Source: Algiphilus sp.
Lineage (GTDB): Bacteria > Pseudomonadota > Gammaproteobacteria > Nevskiales > Nevskiaceae
NCBI RefSeq assembly: GCF_023145115.1
Contig: NZ_JAGLEJ010000027.1
Coordinates: 1-34,879 of the forward strand
DNA length: 34,879 nucleotides
Direction: 5' to 3'
Positions 23,949 through 32,452 of this stretch are shown here, piece after piece; the first letter of the stretch is position 1; each line of letters begins with the position of its first letter. Under the pieces are notes generated by a model that saw only the letters and a program-made list of their open reading frames with translations, was not told where the DNA came from and did no database searches. Position numbers and translations under genes: made by a program.

Positions 23949-25876
23949 CAGCAGACCAGGGGCGGCCGCACCGGCTCGTCCAGCAGCGGCAGGATGCGGC
24001 CCGGCTCGCCGTGCAGGCGCCAGTGGATGATGACGTAGTGGTAGAGCGCGCGCTGCACGTAGCCGCGGGTCTCGTTGAACGGAATGTTGGCGATCCAGGC
24101 ATCGGCGTCCAGCGGCGCGTCGGGCAGCCAGCCGTCGATGCGGTTGGGCCCGGCGTTGTACGCGGGCAGCACGAACAGCCAGCGGCAGCCGAAGCGGTCG
24201 CGCAGCTGGGCCAGATAGCGCGCGGCGAGATCGAGGTTGGTGGCCGGCTCGAACAGCGCCTCGCGTCCGCTGTAGGCCACGCCGCTGCGCTGCGCCACGC
24301 GCTGCGCGGTGCCGGGCATGATCTGGGCGATGCCGCGTGCGCCGGCGCCGGACACCGCGCGCGGGTCGTAGAGACTCTCGGTACGCGCGATCGCGTGCAG
24401 CCAGGCCAGCGGGACGTCGGCCGCCTGCGCCGACTGCCGGAAATCCCGCTCGTGCGGCAGCGGGAAGCGCAGCGTCAGATCATCCCAGCGGCCGGCGCGC
24501 GCCATCCACGCGATGGCCTGCCGGTGCCAGCCCCAGTCCGACAACATGAGCGCGGCCTGTTCCAGACCGTCGGCGTCGAGATCGCCCAGCCCCCACGACA
24601 GCTCGGCGGACGCGCGGCGATCGTCCTCGAGCGCGTACCACTCGCGCGCCCGCCGCACCGCCGGCATGTTGGCGAGCTGGCGCTGCGCGTCGGCATCGCG
24701 CGCGGTCGGCACCGGATTCAGGGTCGCCGGCAGCCCGGCGCGCTCGGCGGCGAGGAAGCCGTGGAAGCTGCGGTCGCGCGCCAGCTCGGCGTAGGCCGCG
24801 GCGGGCTCGGCGGCGCCGGTAGCGACGCGGGCGCGCGCCGCCCAGTAGCGCCAGCGCGCCTCGCCGGCCATGTCGGCGGGCATCGCCGCGATGACGCGGG
24901 CGACCTCGTCCCAGTCGCCCGCCCAGAGCGCGGCGCGCACGTGCCACTCGAAATCGTCCTGCCCATGCCCCGAGAGTGGTGCGCGGCGATAGAGATCGAG
25001 CGCCAGCGATTCGCGCGACCAGCTCGCCGGCAGCGCCACCGCACGGGTGAGATGGGCACGCTCGTCCGGTGTCAGCGCGCGCGCCTCGATGAGCGCATCG
25101 AGCAGGCGGCTCGCCTCCGCGGGGTAGCCGCGGGCGTGGGCATACAGGCCGTAGCGCAGATCATCGAAGGGCACCGGTGCGTCCGGATTCTCGACCAGCC
25201 GCTCGAGAAAGGAACCGCGCTGCTGGCGCGCCAGCCGGGCATTCACCCAGATGCGCTGCGCCGCTTCCGGCAGACGCTCGGTGAGGTAGCGCGCCAGCCC
25301 GTATTCGCGCGCGTCCAGCGCCAGGCGCACGCGCTCGCGGATGCGGTCGTCGGTGAGGTGCCCCTCGCGCTCCAGCCAGTCGAAGGCGGGGTCGCAGTCG
25401 GACGGCATGCTGCGCCCGTTGCGCCAGGCGGCCAGCGCGTCGTCCGCGAAGCCGTCCATGCGCCCCAGCGCCATGCGCGCCTGCAGCCAGTGGCAGAGCA
25501 GCGCGTCGGTCGAAGGGCGCCCGTCGAATGCGGCGAGATACTCGGCCCAGCGCTCGCGCGCCGCGAGACTGCGCCACCAGGCCGCGCGCAGCGACTGCGT
25601 GTAGGGCGCCGAGCCGTGCGCCGACAGGAATGCACCGATGCGGGCATCGAGCGCGTCGTCGGCATCATCGAGCCGCAGGCGCAGGCGCCGCGCCTGCAGC
25701 CACGGATAGAGCGCGTAGGCCTTCAGCGCTGCGCTGTCGTCGGCCGCATCGCCGCCGTCGGCGGCCTCGAAGGCGGTGACGAACGCTTCCCGCGGCGACC
25801 CGTCCGACGCCGCCGCGGGGGCGGACATCGCGATCGCGACGAGCAGCGGGGACAGGCAACGCAGGGCAGGCGGCAT
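23948..25876 (-). CDS. slt: Soluble lytic murein transglycosylase (Slt70-like)
   Basis: Periplasmic enzyme that cleaves peptidoglycan glycan strands to 1,6-anhydro-muropeptides. 642 residues: signal peptide (about 1-24, cleaved after SAPAAA), a long alpha-helical superhelix domain with many Arg/Ala-rich helices, and a C-terminal catalytic domain with the glutamate in IARTESLYDPRAVS, then GARGIAQIMPGTAQ and LPAYNAGPNRIDGW. The ATG ending at 25876 gives a good signal peptide and lies 31 nt after a TAGAAT -10-like element, which argues against a start further upstream. First gene of the slt-cca-pteridine reductase-MFS run and divergent from the TauE/SafE gene. Confidence 0.93.
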   Translation of the reverse strand: MPPALRCLSPLLVAIAMSAPAAASDGSPREAFVTAFEAADGGDAADDSAALKAYALYPWLQARRLRLRLDDADDALDARIGAFLSAHGSAPYTQSLRAAWWRSLAARERWAEYLAAFDGRPSTDALLCHWLQARMALGRMDGFADDALAAWRNGRSMPSDCDPAFDWLEREGHLTDDRIRERVRLALDAREYGLARYLTERLPEAAQRIWVNARLARQQRGSFLERLVENPDAPVPFDDLRYGLYAHARGYPAEASRLLDALIEARALTPDERAHLTRAVALPASWSRESLALDLYRRAPLSGHGQDDFEWHVRAALWAGDWDEVARVIAAMPADMAGEARWRYWAARARVATGAAEPAAAYAELARDRSFHGFLAAERAGLPATLNPVPTARDADAQRQLANMPAVRRAREWYALEDDRRASAELSWGLGDLDADGLEQAALMLSDWGWHRQAIAWMARAGRWDDLTLRFPLPHERDFRQSAQAADVPLAWLHAIARTESLYDPRAVSGAGARGIAQIMPGTAQRVAQRSGVAYSGREALFEPATNLDLAARYLAQLRDRFGCRWLFVLPAYNAGPNRIDGWLPDAPLDADAWIANIPFNETRGYVQRALYHYVIIHWRLHGEPGRILPLLDEPVRPPLVC

Positions 25877-25907
25877 GGCAACCGGGAGCCGACTAGGATG
25901 TGCGCCC

Positions 25908-25913
25908 ATTCTA
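25908..25913 (-). promoter_or_regulatory. Possible -10 element of slt operon
   Basis: TAGAAT on the minus strand, five of six consensus bases, 31 nt before the slt ATG. No strong -35 seen. Its position overlaps an upstream in-frame ATG (25909) and so supports the later start. Confidence 0.35.
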
Positions 25914-25977
25914 GGCCCGCCGCCGCGGATCGAGGCGCGGCACTCGACCGCGGCGCTGCATCGACGGGAGCACAACC

Positions 25978-26772
25978 GTGGAGTACCTGCCCTTCTTTCT
26001 CGCCACCGGCGCGCTGTCCGGACTGCTGGCCGGCCTCTTCGGCGTCGGCGGCGGGCTGACCACGGTCCCCATCCTGGCGCTCATCCTGAGCGCGCAGGGC
26101 TTCCCCGCCGAGCACGTCATGCAGGTCGCGATCGGCACCTCGCTCGCCGTCATCGCGCTGACCGCGCTGTCCTCGACGCGCGCGCACCATGCCCACGGCG
26201 CCGTGCGCTGGCGGCTGCTGGCCTGGCTCGCGCCCGGGCTCGTGGCGGGCGCGCTGCTGGGCGCCTGGACCGCGCACGGCATCTCCAGCGACTGGCTGGC
26301 GCGCATCGTCGGCATCGGCGCGCTGGCGGTGGCGCTGAAGCTGATCCTGCAGCCCGATCCGCGCATGCGCACCGGCACGCCGAACGGCGCGGCACTGACC
26401 ACGGCGGGCGGCGTCATCGGCTGGGCCTCGGCGCTCATCGGCATCGGCGGCGGCTCGCTGACGGTGCCCTTCCTGCGGCTCTATGGCCTGGAGATGCGCC
26501 AGGCGGTGGGCACTTCGGCGGCCGGCGGCATTCCCATCGCCTGGGCCGGCGCGGCCGGCTTCATCGTCACCGGCAGCCAGGTCGACGGCCTGCCCGGCGG
26601 GCACTGGGGCTACGTCTCGCTGCCCGGCTTCGCCGCGGTGGCGACGGCCTCGGTGCTGCTGGCACCGGTGGGCGCCCGTCTCGCGCATCGGCTGCCGCAG
26701 CAGTGGCTGCAGCGCGCCTTCGCGGCACTGCTGCTGGTGATCGGCGTCACCATGCTGTCGGGCGCGGTCTGA
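25978..26772 (+). CDS. TauE/SafE family membrane permease
   Basis: 264-residue integral membrane protein with about eight hydrophobic helices in two related halves. The family signature occurs twice: GLFGVGGGLTTVP near residue 21 and LIGIGGGSLTVPFL near 155, followed by GTSAAGGIPIAW. Members of TauE/SafE (DUF81) export sulfite, sulfoacetate or other organosulfur anions, but most are uncharacterised, so the substrate is open. GTG start at 25978 with GGGAG 8 nt upstream. It is followed 24 nt later by an acyl-CoA thioesterase; no sulfur gene is nearby. Confidence 0.9.
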   Translation: MEYLPFFLATGALSGLLAGLFGVGGGLTTVPILALILSAQGFPAEHVMQVAIGTSLAVIALTALSSTRAHHAHGAVRWRLLAWLAPGLVAGALLGAWTAHGISSDWLARIVGIGALAVALKLILQPDPRMRTGTPNGAALTTAGGVIGWASALIGIGGGSLTVPFLRLYGLEMRQAVGTSAAGGIPIAWAGAAGFIVTGSQVDGLPGGHWGYVSLPGFAAVATASVLLAPVGARLAHRLPQQWLQRAFAALLLVIGVTMLSGAV

Positions 26773-26783
26773 GCCGGCGCCGG

Positions 26784-26789
26784 TACAAT
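26784..26789 (+). promoter_or_regulatory. -10 element 7 nt before the thioesterase start (leaderless transcript)
   Basis: TACAAT (five of six consensus bases) is followed by only seven bases before the ATG at 26797, so transcription would begin at or beside the start codon. There is no Shine-Dalgarno, consistent with a leaderless mRNA. The -35 region is weak. Confidence 0.5.
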
Positions 26790-26796
26790 CCGCCGC

Positions 26797-27300
26797 ATGA
26801 GCGATCACCGTACCGCCGCCGATTCGCGCGTCGACAATCAGGTCTACATGGTCTTTCCCAATGACCTGAACGCCAACGACACCGTGTTCGGCGGCATGAT
26901 CATGGCGCAGATGGATCGCATCTGCGCGGTGGTCGCCGACCGCCACGCCGGCAGTGTCTGCGTGACCGCCAGCGTCGACGCCGTCCACTTCATGGCCCCC
27001 GCGCGGCGCGGCGACGTGCTGGTGTTCCACGCCTGCGTCAACCGCGCCTGGACCACCTCCATGGAGGTGGGCTGCAAGGTCGAGGCCGAGCGCGTCGGCG
27101 GCGGCGAGCGCCGCCACATCCTGTCGGCCTATCTGACCTTCGTGGCGCTCGGCGACGACGGCGAGCCGCAGCCGGTGCCGTCGCTGCGCCCCGACGGCGC
27201 CACCGAGGACCGCCGCTACCAGGAGGCGCAGATGCGGCGCGATCTGCGCCTGAAACACGCCCGCGAGCTGCGCGCGCTGCGCGGCGAGGAGCACGCATGA
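26797..27300 (+). CDS. Acyl-CoA thioesterase (YciA-like hotdog fold)
   Basis: 167-residue single-hotdog thioesterase that hydrolyses acyl-CoA to free acid and CoA in the cytoplasm. The active-site segment PNDLNANDTVFGGMIMAQMD matches the N-D...FGG-x3-MD pattern of YciA/BACH enzymes, with the catalytic aspartate in ANDT. VTASVDAVHFMAPARRGDVL is the conserved central helix/strand region. The C-terminus is a charged extension (RRDLRLKHARELRALRG). It overlaps the following VOC gene by the ATGA junction (27297-27300). Chain-length preference is not readable from the sequence. Confidence 0.9.
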   Translation: MSDHRTAADSRVDNQVYMVFPNDLNANDTVFGGMIMAQMDRICAVVADRHAGSVCVTASVDAVHFMAPARRGDVLVFHACVNRAWTTSMEVGCKVEAERVGGGERRHILSAYLTFVALGDDGEPQPVPSLRPDGATEDRRYQEAQMRRDLRLKHARELRALRGEEHA

Positions 27301-27692
27301 GCATCGGCATCGACGGGGTCCGCCAGATCGCGGTCACGGTCTCGGATCTCGACCGCGCAGTGCATTTCTATGCCGACACGCTGGGCATGGACCTGCGCTT
27401 CCGCAACGACAAGCTCGCCTTCTTCGACTGCGGCACCACCCGCCTGCTGCTGGCGCTCAAGAACGCCGACGACGCCGACGGCATGGTGCTGTACTTCGAG
27501 GTCGCGGACATCTTCACGGCCGTCGACACGCTGCGCGACGGCGGCGTGCACATCGAGAAGGAGCCCGAATGCATCGCGCGCATGGCCGGCCGCGCCATGT
27601 GGGTGAGCTTCTTCCGCGACAGCGAGTCCGCGCTGGCGGCGCTGATCGCCGAGCATCCGGACGAGACGGCCGGCGCGCAACCGGCCGAATGA
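27297..27692 (+). CDS. VOC (glyoxalase/bleomycin resistance fold) family protein
   Basis: 131-residue single-domain VOC protein of two beta-alpha-beta-beta-beta modules: IDGVRQIAVTVSDLDRAVHF, then YADTLGMDLRFR and FFDCGTTRLLLAL; second module MVLYFEVADIFTAVDTLRDG and MAGRAMWVSFFRDSES. Family members are metalloenzymes (glyoxalase I, dioxygenases) or binding proteins. The usual first metal histidine is replaced (Gln in VRQIAV), so classical glyoxalase I activity is doubtful. The second-module glutamate (YFEV) is present. Translationally coupled to the thioesterase upstream. Function unknown. Confidence 0.82.
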   Translation: MSIGIDGVRQIAVTVSDLDRAVHFYADTLGMDLRFRNDKLAFFDCGTTRLLLALKNADDADGMVLYFEVADIFTAVDTLRDGGVHIEKEPECIARMAGRAMWVSFFRDSESALAALIAEHPDETAGAQPAE

Positions 27693-27859
27693 TGCTGGCG
27701 CGCCGGTGCCACTGAGCGCCGGGGTAGACGACAACAGCGGCGTTCGCGGCCTCACTCCGCCCTACCGCCTGCCGGCCCGGTGGTCTCTCCTGCTCCCGCT
27801 CAGGGAAGGGGGCGGCGACTACCCGAACGCCTTCGGCATCGGCGAGCGGCCCTCACCCC

Positions 27860-27909
27860 ACCGCCTGCTCTGCAGGCGGTCCTCCCCTCTCCCGCTTGCG
27901 GGAGAGGGG
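27860..27909. repeat. Tandem double-hairpin, REP-like element between convergent genes
   Basis: Two perfect hairpins side by side: a 9-bp stem with 3-nt loop (ACCGCCTGC/GCAGGCGGT, 27860-27880), then a 12-bp stem (CCCCTCTCCCGC/GCGGGAGAGGGG, 27884-27909). The second resembles the CCCTCTCCCGC...GCGGGAGAGGG palindromes often seen between genes in many proteobacteria. There is no T-tract. The element lies between the converging VOC and pip genes (245-nt gap, otherwise empty) and probably acts as a bidirectional transcription or mRNA-end barrier. Confidence 0.6.
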
Positions 27910-27937
27910 ACGTGGTGTCGCTTCGCGACCGGGATAT

Positions 27938-28906
27938 TCAGGGGCAGTCCGCGAAGCTGTCGACCGCTTCCAGCAGGGCGCGCAGGGTGCCGGGCTCGGT
28001 GGCGGAATGGCCCGCGTCGGGAACGATCTGCAGATCGGCGCGCGGCCATGCCTTCGACAGTTCCCAGGCAGAGCGCATCGGACAGACCACGTCGTAGCGG
28101 CCCTGCACGATGGCGCCCGGCACATCGCGCAGGCGGTCGGCATTGGCCAGGATCCAGTCGGGCCGCTCGAAGAAGCCGCCGTTGACGAAGTAGTGGCACT
28201 CGATGCGCGCGAAGGCCTCGGCGAAGCGCACGTCGGCGAAGGCCGCCTCAGCCTCGGGGGTGGCGCGCAGGTTGCTGGTGGCGCCCTCCCATCGGCTCCA
28301 GGCGATGGCCGCGGTGCGGCGCTCCGCATCGTCGTCGCTGGTCAGTCGGCGATGATAGGCGTTGAGCAGATCGCCGCGCTCGCGCTCCGGAATCGGTGCC
28401 AGGAAGCGCTCCCAGGCATCCGGATAGATCCACGAGCAGCCTTCCTGATAGAACCAGGCGATCTCCTCCGGCCGCAGCAGAAAGATGCCGCGCAGGATCA
28501 GCGAGCGCACGCGATCGGTGTGGCGGATGGCGTAGGCCAGCGCCAGCGTCGACCCCCACGAGCCGCCGAACACCATCCAGCGCTCGATGCCGAGGTGATC
28601 GCGGATGCGCTCGATGTCGTCGATCAGATCCCAGGTGGTGTTCTCGCGCAGCTCCGCGTGCGGCGTCGAGCGCCCGCACCCGCGCTGGTCGAAGAGCACG
28701 ATGCGGAAGCGCTGCGGATCGAAGAACTGCCGATGGAACGGCTGGCAGCCCCCGCCCGGCCCTCCGTGCAGGAACAGCACGGGGGTGCCATCCGGATTGC
28801 CGGCTTCCTCGACGTGCAGCGTGTGCAGGTCGGAGACGCGCAGCTGCAACGACTGGCGCACCGGAACGGGCGGGTAGAGGCCATCCATCGGGACAAGCGC
28901 TTTCAC
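27938..28906 (-). CDS. pip: Proline iminopeptidase (alpha/beta hydrolase)
   Basis: Cytoplasmic serine peptidase that removes N-terminal proline from peptides. 322 residues. LFLHGGPGGGCQPFH is the oxyanion-hole motif of the prolyl aminopeptidase family, DQRGCGRSTPH follows, and GGSWGSTLALAYA carries the nucleophile serine. The acid and histidine are in GRYDVVCPM and PDAGHSATEP. WSRWEGATSN is a further family signature. The GTG ending at 28906 is preferred: AGGGG lies 9 nt upstream, while the ATG six codons later has no ribosome site. It converges on the VOC gene and is divergent from mltD. Confidence 0.93.
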   Translation of the reverse strand: MKALVPMDGLYPPVPVRQSLQLRVSDLHTLHVEEAGNPDGTPVLFLHGGPGGGCQPFHRQFFDPQRFRIVLFDQRGCGRSTPHAELRENTTWDLIDDIERIRDHLGIERWMVFGGSWGSTLALAYAIRHTDRVRSLILRGIFLLRPEEIAWFYQEGCSWIYPDAWERFLAPIPERERGDLLNAYHRRLTSDDDAERRTAAIAWSRWEGATSNLRATPEAEAAFADVRFAEAFARIECHYFVNGGFFERPDWILANADRLRDVPGAIVQGRYDVVCPMRSAWELSKAWPRADLQIVPDAGHSATEPGTLRALLEAVDSFADCP

Positions 28907-29037
28907 GACAATGTGCCCCTAGCTTAGCGGCTTCCGCGCCGGGACCCGGTCGCGTTCCGGCTTTGCGCGGGGATGCACGCCGGACGCGCGCCGGCTAGCA
29001 TGCATCTGTCGTCCCCGCTCAGCGCCCGAGCTCCCGC

Positions 29038-30915
29038 ATGCGCCTGTCCGCCCGCTGCATCACCATCGCCCTCCTGATCGCCCCGCAGCTCGCCGCCGGC
29101 GGCCCCGCCACCGGCAGGAACGCGATCCCCGCCGACGCCATGGAGCGGCCGCCCGAGCTGGCGCCCGCGGTGAGCTTCTGGCGCGAGATCTTCGGGCACT
29201 ACTCGCGCCATCAGGTGGTCGTGCACGCCAGCGACTACCCCAACAAGATCTTCACCGTGCTCGACTACCGCGCCGAAGCCGCGCGCGGCATGGATCCGGC
29301 CGCGCTGGCGCGCAAGCGCCGCGACGAGACCAGCGCCACCATCGATCGGATCAACCGGCTGCTGGGCGAGCTCGACGCCGCCGGTGGCGACCCCAGCGGC
29401 ATGGGCGACGATGCCCGCGCCATCGCCGATCTCTTCGCCAACGTCGCGGAGCCCGGCATCTTCGGCCGCGTGCAGGGCAACGTCCGCGCGCAGCAGGGCG
29501 TTGCCGAGCGCACGCGCGGCGGGCTCGAGCGCGCCGGCCGCTATCTCCCGTACATGGAGTCGGTGTTCGCCGAGCACGACCTGCCGCGCGCGCTCACGCG
29601 ACTGCCGCTGGTCGAGTCGTCCTTCGACACCACGGCCTATTCCAAGGTCGGCGCCGCCGGCGTATGGCAGTTCATTCCGAGCTCGGCGCGCCACTACATG
29701 CGCTTCGACCACCTCGTCGACGATCGCCGCGATCCGTGGACCGCCACCCGCGGAGCCGCCCGCCATCTGCGCGACGACTACGAGGCGCTCGGCAACTGGC
29801 CGCTGGCGGTCACCGCCTACAACTTCGGCCGGCACGGCATCCGGCGGGCGCTGGAGCAGACCGGCGGCAACTCGCTGCCCGACCTCATCCGCGACTACGA
29901 CCACCCGCGCTTCGGCTTCGCATCGCGCAACTTCTACGCGTCCTTCCTGGCCGCGCTCGACGTCGACCGCGAGCGCGAGCGCTGGTTCGACGATGCCCCC
30001 ACGCCCCAGGTCCCGGCCCGCTTCGACGAGGTGCAGACCCGGCACTACGTGGCGTGGTCGACGCTGCAGGCACTGTCCGGCTGGGACATCGAAACCTTCG
30101 CCAGTCACAACCCGGCCTACTCGGACATGATCCGCGACGGCGACCTGCTGGTACCGCCGGATCATCACATCCGCGTCGCGCCGGGACACCGCGAATCCTT
30201 CGCCGAGCAGTACCTGGCCCTCGGCGACGATGCGCTGCATGCGCGCCAGCGCGACGCCTTCCTGACCCATCGCGTGGGCCGCGGCGAGACGCTGTCCGGC
30301 ATCGCGCGGCGCTACGGCACCTCCGCCAGCCGCCTCCAGCATCTCAATGCGCTGGCCAGCGTGCACCGGCTGCGCGCCGGCCAGGATCTGCGCATCCCGG
30401 CGCCCGGCGGCATCGGCGGCGGCGCCGCGGTCGCCTCGTCGTCGGGGGCGCCGGACGGCCGGCACCGCGTGCGCAGCGGCGAGACGCTCTCGGGCATCGC
30501 CCGACGCTACGGCACCTCCACGGCCCACCTTCAGCGCAGCAACGGCATTGCCGACGCCCGCGACCTGCGCGCGGGGCAGACGCTGCGCGTGCCGGCCACG
30601 GGTGGCCGCGCCACGCACATCGTGGCGAGCGGCGAGACCCTTTCGGGCATCGCGCAGCGCTACGGCACCAGCAGCCGCATGATCGCCGCTGCCAACGGCC
30701 TCGCGGATGCCGATCTGCTGCGGCCCGGCATGCGCCTCGAGGTGCCCACCGGGGGCGGACCGCTCCGGCACCGCGTCGCACCCGGCGAGACGCTCTGGGA
30801 CATCGCGCGCCGACACGGCACCAGCCTCGCCACGCTGACCGCGCACAACGCGCTGGAGGATGCCGACAGCATCCGCCCCGGCCTGATGCTCGAGATCCCC
30901 GCGCCGACGAACTGA
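29038..30915 (+). CDS. mltD: MltD-like membrane-bound lytic transglycosylase with four LysM domains
   Basis: Peptidoglycan lytic transglycosylase. 625 residues. Signal sequence at 1-20. The catalytic SLT domain spans about 165-320, with glutamate E193 in LPLVESSFDTTAYS, then GAAGVWQFIPSSARHYM and VTAYNFGRHGIRRAL. Four LysM carbohydrate-binding repeats start at about residues 411, 476, 527 and 578 (each HxV-x3-GET-L-x2-IA-x2-YGTS or a close variant); E. coli MltD has two. There are short Gly/Ala linkers between the repeats. No lipobox cysteine is obvious in the signal region, unlike the lipoprotein MltD, so the protein may be periplasmic. A patatin-like gene follows 61 nt later. Confidence 0.93.
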   Translation: MRLSARCITIALLIAPQLAAGGPATGRNAIPADAMERPPELAPAVSFWREIFGHYSRHQVVVHASDYPNKIFTVLDYRAEAARGMDPAALARKRRDETSATIDRINRLLGELDAAGGDPSGMGDDARAIADLFANVAEPGIFGRVQGNVRAQQGVAERTRGGLERAGRYLPYMESVFAEHDLPRALTRLPLVESSFDTTAYSKVGAAGVWQFIPSSARHYMRFDHLVDDRRDPWTATRGAARHLRDDYEALGNWPLAVTAYNFGRHGIRRALEQTGGNSLPDLIRDYDHPRFGFASRNFYASFLAALDVDRERERWFDDAPTPQVPARFDEVQTRHYVAWSTLQALSGWDIETFASHNPAYSDMIRDGDLLVPPDHHIRVAPGHRESFAEQYLALGDDALHARQRDAFLTHRVGRGETLSGIARRYGTSASRLQHLNALASVHRLRAGQDLRIPAPGGIGGGAAVASSSGAPDGRHRVRSGETLSGIARRYGTSTAHLQRSNGIADARDLRAGQTLRVPATGGRATHIVASGETLSGIAQRYGTSSRMIAAANGLADADLLRPGMRLEVPTGGGPLRHRVAPGETLWDIARRHGTSLATLTAHNALEDADSIRPGLMLEIPAPTN

Positions 30916-30976
30916 GGTCCGGCACCGCCGGTCGCGCGCTACACTGGGCGAATCGCAATTCCGCCCGAGGCCCCGC

Positions 30977-32452
30977 ATGGCCGACAAGCGCTTGAAGACC
31001 CGGCTCCGCGACCTGGAGCATGCACAGGACTACGCCAGCTGGCACGAGATCGCCGAGGAGCTCGACCGTCTCGAGGGCCTCGATGCCTGGCGCGCCGACG
31101 ACGCGTCGGACGACTACGACTACCTGCTGATCAAGGAGCGCCTTGCCGAGATGCGCGCGCTGCGCTCCGCCGGCGAGGTCCGGCACCTCGCCTTCTCGCT
31201 GCACGAGGGACTGCACGGCAACATCGGCAACATCGCCAACCCGGCGCTGCACGGCGTCGCGCGATGCGGGACCAAGCATCTCATCGAGCAGTACGTCAAC
31301 GAGGTCGCACGCTGCATCGACTACATCTCCGCCGGCGACTTCCCGGATTTCCCGCCGGCCGAGAAGGTGCTCTTCTTCAAGCGCACCGGCTCGGTGTTCG
31401 GCCGATCGGCGCTGATGCTATCGGGCGGCGCTTCGCTGGGCATGTTCCACCTCGGCGTGGTGAAGGCGCTGTTCGAGAACGGCCTGCTGCCGCGCGTGCT
31501 GTCGGGCAGTTCGGCGGGCTCGATCATCGCGTCGATGGTCTGCGTGCGCACCGACGAGCAGCTGCCCGACATCTTCGCGCGCGACGGCATCCACCTCGAT
31601 GCCTTCCAGCGCGTCTCACTGCGCGGCGTGCTTCGCGGCGGCAGCGTCATGGAAGGAGACGCCCTGCAATCCTGCCTGCAGCGCAACATCGGCGATGCCA
31701 CCTTCGAGCAGGCCTTCGAGTCGACCCGCCGCATGCTCGGCATCACCGTGTCGCCGGCAGAGCCCAATCAGCACGGCCGGCTGCTCAACTATCTGACCGC
31801 TCCGCACGTCATGATCAACAGCGCCACGCTGGCGAGCTGTGCGATCCCCGGGGTGTTCCCCTCGGTGATGCTGCAGGCGCGCGACTTCGACGGTGACGTG
31901 GTGCCCTACATGCCGTCGAAGCGCTGGGTCGACGGGACGCTGAGCGCCGATCTTCCGATGCTCCGCCTGGCGCGTCTGCACAACGTCAACCACTACATCG
32001 TCAGCCAGACCAACCCGCATGTCGTGCCCTTCCTGCGCGACCGGCAGCGCGACGACCACGGCCTGCTTCCCTGGGTCCGCGAGCTGGCTGCCACCAGCGG
32101 CCGCAACGCGCTGCGCGTGACCCGCAAGCACTTCGCGGCGGGCAACGCCGTGCTGGCGCAGGCCTACGGCGTGGTGCGCCAGCGCTACTCGGGCGATGTC
32201 ACGGTATTCCCGAAGCATTCCCCCCGCCAGTTGATACGCATGCTGGCCAACCCGACGGCCGACGAGATCGACGCCTACATCCGCGAGGGCGAACGCGCAA
32301 CCTGGCCCAAGCTGGCGCGCATCGCCACGCAGACGCGCATCTCGCGCTCGCTCGAGGACGCCACCGCACGCCTCAAGACGCACTCGCCGGCGCGCGGCAG
32401 CCGGACGCGGGCGCTGCGCGCGGTCACCGGAGGCAGCGGCCGGTCGCGATGA
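30977..32452 (+). CDS. Patatin-like phospholipase (DUF3336-containing)
   Basis: 491-residue serine lipase. An N-terminal DUF3336-type region (about 1-135; DYASWHEIAEELDRLEG, HEGLHGNIGNIANPALHG) precedes the patatin domain, as in the yeast triacylglycerol lipases Tgl3-5 and their bacterial relatives. Catalytic elements: the oxyanion SGGASLGMFHLG, nucleophile S179 in GSSAGS, and the dyad aspartate D319 in WVDGTLSADLP. No signal peptide, so it is cytoplasmic or peripheral. A TACACT -10-like hexamer lies at 30940-30945. The stop overlaps the start of the SRPBCC-SDR gene (ATGA), indicating a two-gene unit. Its likely action is on acyl glycerides or phospholipids. Confidence 0.92.
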   Translation: MADKRLKTRLRDLEHAQDYASWHEIAEELDRLEGLDAWRADDASDDYDYLLIKERLAEMRALRSAGEVRHLAFSLHEGLHGNIGNIANPALHGVARCGTKHLIEQYVNEVARCIDYISAGDFPDFPPAEKVLFFKRTGSVFGRSALMLSGGASLGMFHLGVVKALFENGLLPRVLSGSSAGSIIASMVCVRTDEQLPDIFARDGIHLDAFQRVSLRGVLRGGSVMEGDALQSCLQRNIGDATFEQAFESTRRMLGITVSPAEPNQHGRLLNYLTAPHVMINSATLASCAIPGVFPSVMLQARDFDGDVVPYMPSKRWVDGTLSADLPMLRLARLHNVNHYIVSQTNPHVVPFLRDRQRDDHGLLPWVRELAATSGRNALRVTRKHFAAGNAVLAQAYGVVRQRYSGDVTVFPKHSPRQLIRMLANPTADEIDAYIREGERATWPKLARIATQTRISRSLEDATARLKTHSPARGSRTRALRAVTGGSGRSR

